From assembly GCA_023423835.1 (NCBI GenBank), contig JAFAEW010000015.1, forward strand, positions 1 through 21,472: 21,472 bases of DNA, read 5' to 3'. The notes under the pieces are model-generated. The model saw nothing but the letters and a program-made list of their open reading frames with translations, had not been told where the DNA came from and searched no databases. The DNA is from Bacteroidota bacterium (GTDB lineage Bacteria; Bacteroidota; Bacteroidia; Chitinophagales; Chitinophagaceae). This document shows, one piece after another, positions 1-8,600 of this stretch; position 1 is the stretch's first letter, and the number at the start of each line of letters is the position of its first letter. Both the position numbers and the translations under genes were made by a program.

Positions 1-59
1 GATCAAGGTTGACATACCTCTCAGCATAAATAAAAAGGGTTGAAAAAGGGGCTTCTCAA

Positions 60-212
60 TCAGACCCTCCCTTTTTGTATCAATCCTAAAAGAAGTGACA
101 CGATTGCCAGTACAATAAGAATGTGTATCAGGCCGGTTGCACTGTAAACAAATACTCCAAATAACCACCCGATAATAAGGATAACTGCGATGATGTACAA
201 TAAGCTTCTCAT
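60..212 (-). CDS. lmo0937/DUF5670 family small membrane protein
   Basis: A 50-residue protein that is almost entirely hydrophobic, with two membrane-spanning stretches (about residues 4-23 and 27-43) and a short basic tail ending KGRV. It starts MRSLLYIIAVILIIGWLFG and contains GLIHILIVLAI, which match the small lmo0937/DUF5670 membrane peptides common in Bacteroidota and Firmicutes. Their function is unknown; stress association is often suggested. The frame is open 13 codons further up, to 251, but the family begins at the MRSLLYI methionine, so I chose 212. That start codon lies inside a 6-bp inverted repeat (208-213 with 224-229). No Shine-Dalgarno sequence is visible. Confidence 0.75.
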   Translation of the reverse strand: MRSLLYIIAVILIIGWLFGVFVYSATGLIHILIVLAIVSLLLGLIQKGRV

Positions 213-295
213 ATTAAATCTTTTATGAGATAGTTTAAAAAACCTTGCCAAACGTCTTACCTCGGTTTATGCTGATTTTCAGCTCAACTGCGGGA

Positions 296-385
296 AATTT
301 CCGGTTTGGAAACGGGGAGAAAATTGCATAAAAAAAAGGCTTTAGTAATTCATCTTCGTATTACTAAAGCCTCGAACCGGAAATT
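296..385. repeat. Inverted repeat enclosing the terminator hairpin
   Basis: The 11-mer AATTTCCGGTT (296-306) recurs as its exact reverse complement at 375-385, on either side of the terminator hairpin at 338-371. The left copy also overlaps a 10-bp palindrome, GGAAATTTCC (293-302). The arms could form an outer stem around the terminator. The repeat is short, so chance cannot be excluded. Confidence 0.5.
331..371 (-). terminator. Rho-independent terminator of the sigma-54 activator gene
   Basis: A perfect 12-bp stem (338-349 pairs with 360-371) with a 10-base loop. On the minus strand it is followed directly by seven T residues (331-337). It lies about 20 bases past the stop codon of the minus-strand regulator gene, as expected for an intrinsic terminator. 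Confidence 0.85.
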
Positions 386-390
386 AGAAT

Positions 391-1911
391 TTACAGGTTT
401 TCGCTGTACTGTTTGAGTTTATTGTAAAGCGTTTTCCGGTCGATATTTAAAAGCCGGGCCGCTTCGCTTTTATTAAAATTCACCTTTGCCATTGCATCCA
501 TTATGATTTTAAATTCAGCATTATAGATTGCCTTTTTAAAATTATTTTCCTTGCTGCCGGATCCGAGAGCGAGCTGTTCTTCGTCCAAAACGGGAACTTC
601 GGCGGTGGTACTTATTGCCTCGTCAATCGTAACGATTGGCTTTACAACTTCCTGTTCCACCGGTGCTTCTTGTTCCTCTTCGTCGAACTGCAACTTGCTG
701 TAGTTGGTTATTTCAAATGGCAGTGATTGTGCTTCAATAAACGAACTATCAGAAAGGAGAGTGGCGCGTTTGATGACATTTTTTAATTCCCGAAGGTTGC
801 CATGCCAGGGGTAGGCTTTGAAGGCCCTTTCGGTTTCCTTGGTAAATCCTTTGATGTTTTTACCAAGTTCTTTATTCGTCAACGACAGAAAATGATTGGC
901 AAATAACATGATGTCTTCCTTTCTGTCTTTTAATGCCGGAACTTCGATGCTGAATTCATTGAAGCGATGGTAAAGATCTTCACGGAATTTATTTTTTCCA
1001 TCGCGGCTCCACAATTTTTCATTGCTCGCAACAATGATTCTAACGTCGAGATTGATGTCTTTCGTTCCTCCGACTCTTCTCATTTTTCTTTCCTGCACTA
1101 CCCTAAGTAAGGATACCTGGATATCATAGGAAAGGTTTGCAATTTCATCGAGAAAAATAGTGCCTCCATTGGCCAGTTCGAAGCTTCCGATCTTTTGTGT
1201 GAGAGCTCCGGTAAAAGCTCCTTTTTCGTGCCCGAACAATTCGCTTCCAGCCAGTTCTTTTGACAATGCTCCACAGTCAATGGCAATAAAGGGCTTTCCT
1301 TTCCGCTTGCTGTGGTTGTGAATTTCATGTGCGATGGATTCTTTACCCGTTCCGGTATCGCCATTAATAATAACGCTGTAATTTGTTGGCGCCACCAGTA
1401 AAATCTGGTTGATGATTTTCTTAAAGGCCGGACTGTCTCCGAAAATGATGTTCGGATTTGAAGAAAACCTTTTCTCTTTTGAGATCGTCGTTTTTTGTAC
1501 AGCTACCGGTTCTTCAACTTCCGCTACCGGAACATAGACCGGTTGGTGCGGCTGAGGCAATAAGGCCTCCTTAATTTTTATAAGGATTTCGTCCGGAAAC
1601 AACGGTTTTGTGATATAATCTCTTGCGCCCAGTTTGATAACATCTACCGCTATTTTTACATCACTATAAGCGGTAATGATGATAATGGGTAATCTTGGAT
1701 GAATTGCTTTAATCTTTTCGAGCAGCGTTTTGCCGTCCATGTCGTCGAGACGGAAATCGGATAATACAAGGTCGATTTCATTTGACTCCAAAGCTTCGAG
1801 CGCTTTTTTGCCATTATAGGTGATTATAACCTCGAAACCGTGTTTGGTTAAAAACCTTTCCAACAAAAAGCACATGTCTTTGTCATCATCTACTACCATT
1901 ATTTTTTGCAT
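391..1911 (-). CDS. NtrC-type sigma-54-dependent response regulator
   Basis: A 506-residue three-domain transcription activator. The receiver domain (about 1-118) has the acidic pocket D8-D10, phosphoacceptor D52, T80 and K102. A proline-rich linker with many P, V and E residues (about 119-150) leads to the AAA+ domain (about 155-395), with Walker A GDTGTGKE (184-191), the sigma-54 contact motif GAFTGA (231-236) and Walker B FLDE (D255, E256). The last 45 residues form a Fis-type helix-turn-helix (NKSEAARLLNIDRKTLYNKL). All catalytic motifs are intact, so it should open sigma-54 promoters when phosphorylated. A second low-complexity acidic linker precedes the DNA-binding domain. No histidine kinase gene is adjacent, so its partner and targets are unknown. 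Confidence 0.95.
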   Translation of the reverse strand: MQKIMVVDDDKDMCFLLERFLTKHGFEVIITYNGKKALEALESNEIDLVLSDFRLDDMDGKTLLEKIKAIHPRLPIIIITAYSDVKIAVDVIKLGARDYITKPLFPDEILIKIKEALLPQPHQPVYVPVAEVEEPVAVQKTTISKEKRFSSNPNIIFGDSPAFKKIINQILLVAPTNYSVIINGDTGTGKESIAHEIHNHSKRKGKPFIAIDCGALSKELAGSELFGHEKGAFTGALTQKIGSFELANGGTIFLDEIANLSYDIQVSLLRVVQERKMRRVGGTKDINLDVRIIVASNEKLWSRDGKNKFREDLYHRFNEFSIEVPALKDRKEDIMLFANHFLSLTNKELGKNIKGFTKETERAFKAYPWHGNLRELKNVIKRATLLSDSSFIEAQSLPFEITNYSKLQFDEEEQEAPVEQEVVKPIVTIDEAISTTAEVPVLDEEQLALGSGSKENNFKKAIYNAEFKIIMDAMAKVNFNKSEAARLLNIDRKTLYNKLKQYSENL

Positions 1912-1984
1912 ATCCGTGTTTTTTTATTTTTCGTTATTTCTTATCGTTTCTACCTAATTATCGAATTTCCATTAGTCAGCAGGT

Positions 1985-1996
1985 GAATTATAATTC
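1985..1996. repeat. 12-bp perfect palindrome near a promoter-like motif
   Basis: GAATTATAATTC is a perfect palindrome in the 193-base AT-rich gap upstream of the sigma-54 activator. On the minus strand it lies just downstream of TAAATTTG (2007 to 2000), which fits the Bacteroidota -7 element TAnnTTTG. The nearest -33-like box (CAAA on the plus strand, 2032-2035) is 24 bases away, longer than usual. It could be an operator at the transcription start, but AT-rich palindromes also arise by chance. The rest of the gap shows nothing else clear. Confidence 0.3.
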
Positions 1997-2104
1997 GACC
2001 AAATTTAAAACAATTTGGGTAATTAATTCCACAAATACAACTTTATTTTTTTATCAAAAATTAAAAACTGTTTATTTTCAAGGTTCCCGGTTCTAAAAAT
2101 AATT

Positions 2105-3220
2105 CTATTTTTTCGAATGGATCACATCTTTTAATATTCTCATCAACAAGCATTCTTCTTCGGTCAGTCCTGATATGTCGTCGGGCTTTTCGATCTCATT
2201 AATATCTTTAAGGTAAGCTGAAAGCTTCTTATCGTGATACATTTCAATCAAGGCCGGATGAACGTAATACTTCCTGCAAACCGTCCTGGTATTGCCGAGT
2301 TTTTCACTCACTTTATTTAGTACTTCAACCACGTTTTTTTTGGCCTGGGTTTCATTTATGGCATCGCCGATGGATGCAAATTCATGTAAAGCGTGAAGGG
2401 TTCCGGCCCATGTTCTGAAATCCTTTGCTGTAAACGATCTTCCCGCTGCATCTTTAATATACTGGTTTACCATTCCGGAATCGATCGATTGTCTTTTCCC
2501 GTTTTCATCATAATACTGAAACAATTCTTTTCCGGGAATATCGCGGCATTGTTTCACCGTTCTTGCCAATTTCTTGTTTACGAGCGAAATGTCGTGATGA
2601 ACGCCCTTTTTCCCCTTAAAGGAAAACAACAATTTACTGCCATTGATATTGACGTGCTTATCTTTCAGTGTCGTGATGCCATAAGACCCGTAAAGCCTTT
2701 CATAATCATTGTTTCCAACTCTGATGTAGGTGCGTTCCATGAGGCTTAACACAGTTGCAAGAACCTTCTCTTTACAAAGATCTTTTAGTTGCAGGTCTTT
2801 CTCTATTTGTAATCTTATTCGTGGAAGATACTTTCCAAACTCGTACAAGTGATGGTATTTGGTTTCATTGCGCAACTTATTCCACAGCGCATGATATAGA
2901 TATTGTTTTCTGTTTTTAGTGTCGTTTCCGGTTGCCTGAAGGTGACTGTTTTCGACCGGGCTTATCCACACATTTTGCCAGGCAGGAGGAATGCGCAATT
3001 TCTTGATTCTTTCTACCTCCGCTTTATCGTGTAATGGCTTCTCTTCAAAAATATAACTGAATCCTTTGCCCTTCCTGACCCGTTGTATACCGGGAGCAGA
3101 ATCTGTTATATAAATAAGGTTTATGACTGAAGCTGCTCTCTCAGGATCCTTCTCTGCCGCTAAAAAATCTTTATGCTTTAGCGCAATTGTTTCGGTCATT
3201 TTTTTTACAGAAACATTCAA
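2105..3220 (-). CDS. Type IB DNA topoisomerase (poxvirus-like)
   Basis: A 371-residue type IB topoisomerase, which relaxes supercoils by cutting one strand through a 3'-phosphotyrosyl intermediate. The N-terminal domain (about 25-115) carries the typical segments RVRKGKGFSY and RIPPAWQNVWISP. In the catalytic domain I assign R167 (RVGN), K204 (FKGKKGV), R269 (KDFRTWAGT), N310 (LGN) and the nucleophile Y319 (CRKYYVHP). Asn at the position that is His in the vaccinia enzyme matches my memory of the Deinococcus radiodurans enzyme. An earlier Tyr (Y318) stands next to the nucleophile. Length is normal for bacterial members. M8 is an alternative start. Such enzymes are accessory and scattered among bacteria; 96 bases separate this gene from tamL upstream. 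Confidence 0.93.
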   Translation of the reverse strand: MNVSVKKMTETIALKHKDFLAAEKDPERAASVINLIYITDSAPGIQRVRKGKGFSYIFEEKPLHDKAEVERIKKLRIPPAWQNVWISPVENSHLQATGNDTKNRKQYLYHALWNKLRNETKYHHLYEFGKYLPRIRLQIEKDLQLKDLCKEKVLATVLSLMERTYIRVGNNDYERLYGSYGITTLKDKHVNINGSKLLFSFKGKKGVHHDISLVNKKLARTVKQCRDIPGKELFQYYDENGKRQSIDSGMVNQYIKDAAGRSFTAKDFRTWAGTLHALHEFASIGDAINETQAKKNVVEVLNKVSEKLGNTRTVCRKYYVHPALIEMYHDKKLSAYLKDINEIEKPDDISGLTEEECLLMRILKDVIHSKK

Positions 3221-3316
3221 AAAATAATGCCAGTTTCCGCAGATAGGAAGAACGGGTAAGACCGGCGATAGCTAAATCATTTTCGCCCGTCTTTCAACCC
3301 ATCTATACTCCGATGG

Positions 3317-5623
3317 CTAGAACGGATAACCGATCGCGATGTTGTAGACGAAGTCTCTTGTGCTGATGCCCTTTGTCCACTGAAATCCCTGGTCATTTAC
3401 AGGCATTCGTAATGGAACGGCGACGTCGAGCCGGAGGATGAGAATACTCACATCCACCCGCAATCCCAATCCTGCTCCGACAGCAAGCTGATCGACAAAA
3501 TCTTTCGTGAATTTGGCGCCGGGCCGGAAAGGATCATCTTTTCGCGTCCATACGTTTCCAACATCTACAAAGGCGGCCCAGTTTAAGATGGAGACCAGCT
3601 TGGCGCGATATTCCAAATTCCATTCGAGTTTGATATCGCCTGGCTGATCGCCAATGTATCCGGTAGTATCATAATAGGCGGCATTGAAAGAACCCGGTCC
3701 TAAAGAACGCGCCCTGAACGCTCGTATGTCATTAACGCCGCCGGCGAAAAATTCTTTGATAAACGGCATGCTGGTACTATTTCCATAGGCATAACCGATT
3801 CCGCCCAATAGCCTTGAATTGATGGAGGAATTTTTCCCGAGTTTATGGTAATATCTGAACTCGGCTTCAGTCCGGATATATTGCGAAAACGGCGTATTGA
3901 AGATGTAACGTTCTTTTCCTTTCAACACATCTGCTCCTGAAATAAGTCCGAAAATGTTGCCCGACAAATCAAGATTGCCATTGAAGTAATATTTGTTTTT
4001 TTTGTAGATCGCATTGGGCCGGAGCTGCGTGTTGTAATTATAATTGTAATTTGATCCCCAGATGAATTGCTTTTCAATGCTTCTGCGAAGCGTAACATTG
4101 GCATCCATCAACTTTCTGAATGAATCTGTAATATTACGCGGCTGCACATAATTTATGTTGATCACATTCAACTGATGTTCCCTGTCCACACTTTCCTTCC
4201 ATTGGTAGCCGGCGCTTCCTTTGATGGAGGTAAGCAGGTATTGCGCGGTGCTGTTGTAGAATTCGTATCCGGCATTGAATCTGGTTTTGGGCACATATCG
4301 GCTATTGGTCTTAAAACTCCAGGGCGCAATAATCCGGGGAATATAAAGGTTAAGATCGACCCCGGCTCTCACGATATTTGAATTTACCGTTGTTGAGACC
4401 TGCTTTTCAAAACCGCCGTAGATGCTGGCTGTAAACAGTTCGGCCCCTTTCAATAAATTGCGGTTTCGCCAGTTTAAGGACAGTTCCGTTCCGTTTGAAT
4501 TGTTTGATTTTGTAAGCGCCGTTGCCTGAAACTGGATGGACTTTTTCTCAGTAGGAGTAAGGTAATAAAACGCGTTCAGGTAATTTCCGCTCACGGTGTC
4601 GGTTGGTTGAAATCTGGCCTTCACAAATTTGTACACGCCGAGGGTTGTCAACCGGTTCAGCGAAAGATTATGATCAGAACGCTTGTAAATATCGCCGGGT
4701 TTGAAGACCAGGGTTCGTTCGAAAATCTTGGGTTGAAATTTTTTCTCCGGATCTATGATGGTATAACCGGCATATTTCCGGGCACCCGGCTGTAAAACAG
4801 AAGTGTCAGAATCTATATCATAATCTGCAAAAACCACCACATCGTTGATCCTGTAAACCTGTTTTGCCTCGGGTGGCACCTGCTGTTTCACCTTTATCGC
4901 CATATCAACCTGATGGTTGCCGACGGTAGAATCCACGTCAGCGATTAAATAGTCAGGGCTGAAATAATAAAAGCCGTTGTCCTTAAGTTGCGCATCGATC
5001 CGGTCTCTCTCATCTTTGATCAGGTCGAGATCATAAGGATCGCCCTTTTTGAGTAGCGAGCGTTTTGCAGTGGCTTGTCTGATTGCATCGCTCAAAGCCG
5101 AACTGTCAGAAGGATAGCTGAGATCACGAATGGTGTATTGTGGTCCAACCCGGGCAGTATAATGAGCGGTGAGTTTCTGATTCTTCACCGTGGTGTCGAG
5201 TGTTACGGTATCCTTAAACCACCCTTTATTTTCGAGATGGTTTTGTAAAACTGCCCGGTTTTTTTCCAGTGCAGACCACGAAGCGATAACAGGGGCTTCT
5301 CCTACCTTATTTTTCAACCAATATCTGAGTCCGTGCCCGGTAGGTGTTCCTGCAATATTGTATGCCCACAGTTTGAAACGGATGCCGAGAAAGGAAGAGT
5401 TTGGTTTGGGACGAATGAGATCATTCAATTCTGATTTAAGATCCTTCTTCTTCCGCTTCGATAAATCCACCGTGTCTTTGATTTCTATCTTTGAACCAAC
5501 GTAAAGATTCTGATCCTTTGCGAGATACTTGGTGTTATTACAGGCCGTAAAAAAAATAATTACTCCTAAAGCCGGTAGAAGCGGTTTCATAATCCCTGTA
5601 ATTATTTTTCCTGTTTTATTCAT
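3317..5623 (-). CDS. tamL: TamL: lipoprotein Omp85-family outer-membrane protein (BamA/TamA-like)
   Basis: A 768-residue Omp85-superfamily protein of the Bacteroidota TamL type: a lipid-anchored TamA counterpart expected to work with TamB in inserting outer-membrane proteins or moving lipids. It has a signal segment ending in lipobox FTAC (Cys 28 from this start), then NNTKYLAKDQNLY, typical of TamL. POTRA-like repeats follow (roughly 30-340), then a beta-barrel carrying the L6 loop motif IRAFRARSLGPG (about 632-643). The final residue is Phe (IGYPF), as in barrel-assembly signals. No acidic run follows the lipid Cys, so the surface-export signal of Bacteroidota lipoproteins is not evident. 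The frame is open to 5671; I prefer the ATG at 5623, which overlaps the tamB stop by 8 bases and has GGAGG upstream. The ATG at 5590 would give a more typical signal peptide. Confidence 0.9.
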   Translation of the reverse strand: MNKTGKIITGIMKPLLPALGVIIFFTACNNTKYLAKDQNLYVGSKIEIKDTVDLSKRKKKDLKSELNDLIRPKPNSSFLGIRFKLWAYNIAGTPTGHGLRYWLKNKVGEAPVIASWSALEKNRAVLQNHLENKGWFKDTVTLDTTVKNQKLTAHYTARVGPQYTIRDLSYPSDSSALSDAIRQATAKRSLLKKGDPYDLDLIKDERDRIDAQLKDNGFYYFSPDYLIADVDSTVGNHQVDMAIKVKQQVPPEAKQVYRINDVVVFADYDIDSDTSVLQPGARKYAGYTIIDPEKKFQPKIFERTLVFKPGDIYKRSDHNLSLNRLTTLGVYKFVKARFQPTDTVSGNYLNAFYYLTPTEKKSIQFQATALTKSNNSNGTELSLNWRNRNLLKGAELFTASIYGGFEKQVSTTVNSNIVRAGVDLNLYIPRIIAPWSFKTNSRYVPKTRFNAGYEFYNSTAQYLLTSIKGSAGYQWKESVDREHQLNVININYVQPRNITDSFRKLMDANVTLRRSIEKQFIWGSNYNYNYNTQLRPNAIYKKNKYYFNGNLDLSGNIFGLISGADVLKGKERYIFNTPFSQYIRTEAEFRYYHKLGKNSSINSRLLGGIGYAYGNSTSMPFIKEFFAGGVNDIRAFRARSLGPGSFNAAYYDTTGYIGDQPGDIKLEWNLEYRAKLVSILNWAAFVDVGNVWTRKDDPFRPGAKFTKDFVDQLAVGAGLGLRVDVSILILRLDVAVPLRMPVNDQGFQWTKGISTRDFVYNIAIGYPF

Positions 5624-8600
5624 AAATGGTCTGATCCTCCCTTGTTTCTTTTGCATCCTTACGGCTTTCACGAACTTTTTTTCTGATCTGTTTTTTTTCT
5701 TTTCTTCCTTCGAACAGTTCTTTAAACTGGTCGTAATCGTAGGAGAGCATGAAGGTCAGGCCGGTTTCAATGATCTGTCCTTCAATAACACCTTCGTACT
5801 GATTCTTTCTATAGGCCCGCAATCTGTATCTTCCATCTTTGCTGAGCTGATAATCAATTGATACATCGCCCGCAATGTTGCTTGCATTTCGTTTTGAATC
5901 CTGAGGACCTTCCAGTTCAAAATTGCTTCCAACATTTACGCGGATTCGGTCATTCAACAGCTTTTTACTCACTCCCACATTAAGATCTGTTCTGTTTTCG
6001 GCCTGGCCGGTTGAATAATCCTGCCCCGAGGTAAGGTTGAAATTGAGATCCACGCCGCTGATCAAGCTTCCCGCAAGCTGGTTGAGCTGATCGGTCAAAA
6101 TCTGGCTTGCACTTTCTCTTACCGCTCCTTCCAAACCTGCCCCTTCGGCCTGACTTTGCAACGGGTTTTCTCCAACAAAACGGTTTAACAATAACAAGGC
6201 AAAAACTTGTTTATTCAGTTCTGACTGGTCATTTCTTACCTGCTGCAGTCTTGTGTCAACCACCGGCCACTGCGATAATTCGTCCTGTGGAAGGGTAATA
6301 TCAAACGTGATATTCGGCTTCAGTAATTCGCCTGTCATATTCAACAATACCCTGAACGGAAGTTTCTCTTTGAAACGGTTTACCTCTACCGGCGCTCTTC
6401 CGGAAAGTTGCTGCTCTACTAGGTCTATAGAAGCGGCCTTGGCAATATAGACTGCGGTCACATTTATCTGAGCGGAGGTAGGATCGCCTGTCCACGTGAT
6501 CGTACTTCCTCTTTGAATCTCAAATTTTCTTTTCAGAAAATTTAAGGATAATTGATACGAGCCGTTGGTTAATTCATAGTTGCCCGTCAGGCTCACTTTT
6601 CCACTCTTATCAATGCCGCCGGACAAATCGGCCCGCCCCTGAAGCGTAAGTGCATCGCCGTTTCTTTCATCGATTACAAGGGTAAATTTTGCTGAGCTGT
6701 CCGTTTCAATATTTGCGGTTACATCAATTCCCTTCATCGCCATTTCCGAGGTGAGGGTGTCGGCGAGATAATGGAGATCTATGCTGTCTTTTTGTTTATC
6801 CTTATCCACAAAATTCACCACCCCTTCGCGACTCACAACTTCAGGGTTATTGGAAGGAAGAATGACGGCGAAATCCGTCTGTTCGTTGATGCGGATGTAG
6901 GCATCGGCTGTGGGAGACTCGATGCTTCCGCCCAGCTTGATGTCGGTATCAACATTGAGTTTTCCGTAAAACAACTGATCGGTTTTCTTTTCGGTGTTTA
7001 CGAGTTCAAAATTATCGCCGTTGATGTCTAGATTGAAATAGATATTTCTGAAATCTGAAGTCAGCACATCGCCATTTATTACGAGGCTGTTTTTTGCAGA
7101 ATCGAGAATCGTGAAATCATTGAAATGCATTCCCCTCGGATCGATCATAATTTCATCGCCCGGCAATTGAAATTTTTCACCGGAAACGGTTGGCGTTACA
7201 CTCGCATTCTCAAAATGGATCTGACCGTAAATATTTGGTTGCTCGAGTGAACCGGTAACGGAGGCGTTCCCTTTCAAAAATCCCGTAATGCTATCGATTT
7301 GCCCGGTTGCAAAAGGTTTGATCGCCTCAAGGTTAAACTGATTCAAGGCAACATTCATATCCATCTCGCTCACTGCTGTGTTATAGGTGCCATTGATCCT
7401 TACATCATTGTTATTTCCGGTTAATGAAATGTCGGCTGCATATTGATTCGCGGTCTTATTATCCACCTTCATTGCAAGATTGCCAATAGTGTCGGTTTTA
7501 TATACAAGATTTGCAACGGTGAGGTCGGAAGTGAAGACCGGACTTTTCAAAACATTCTCCACCACGGCATTTCCATTAATGATACCGTCCAACAGTAAAG
7601 AATCGCGGTTTGCAATTTTTGTGATCGTTCCGATCCGGAAATTATTGAAATCAACCAGGATCGGAGCGGCCGGTGTCAGCGCTTTGCTGTTGATCAATAA
7701 GGACTGACCGTCATGACTGATACCAAAATTGTGAACGATAAGCCCGGTAGAATCGTATTTAATAAAATTATCGCCGATAACATCCCAAAGTTGATAATCG
7801 AGCAGCAAACTGTCGGGCTTAAGACTGAATTGAGCACCGCCCGGAATTTGGTTAACGATTCCTCCCAACGCAAACTGTTCTTTGTTTTTTGAATCGTTGA
7901 TATTTAGATTAAAGTCCAATTTATTGTCGGCCACAAAGCCGTTCAAACCAGTTTTATAAATCGTAAGCGAAGGTGTTTTTATGTTGTTTACCGATAAGCC
8001 GAAGTTGAACCTGTTGGCCGCTGTTTGCGCTACGAGGCTCAAACTGTCGATCTGTTGCTGGTCCAACACAAGTTTTCCGTTCTTCACACTCAATTGAAGA
8101 TCGTTTGCTGCACTGTTAAACGATGAATGAACGACGATGGAATCGCTTCCAGCAAGTCCGGGCATGAATTGAAGTACCATCCCGGTGGGAATTATTCTTG
8201 CATTCAGATCCCAATTCTGGGCAGCGAAAGATTCTTCTTTGAAACCTGGCAGGTTGTAATACCGGTTGATTGTCGACTGCAGAGCCTGTGCCAGTTCGGT
8301 GAGCTTATATTGTCCCTCAAGACCCGCTGTTATTTCGTCGGAATAAATCTGCAGGTTTTTTGAATTCGGATCGGCATTCGAAACGATCGAAATTGTGTCT
8401 TCTGTAATCGTATTATTCCCTGAATTGACGCTGAGGTTGGTGATGAAAATTTTTCCGATCAGCGAATCCGGATTGCTAACGGGTAGATCTGCCTGTATGT
8501 TTCCGCTTAGTGCAAGATTGGTGGTATCACTTACAAAATGTAAGGCTTTCAAATCGGCAGTATCCAGGTTAAGATTGAGTTTTACCGCAGGATACTTTTG

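Noticed and set aside
1..59. Terminator for the small membrane protein gene at the left edge
   Set aside because: The bases downstream of its stop contain T-rich runs on the minus strand but no stem of useful length.
3221..3316. Possible terminator between tamL and the topoisomerase gene
   Set aside because: Only 5-bp imperfect stems were found and no T tract follows on the minus strand.
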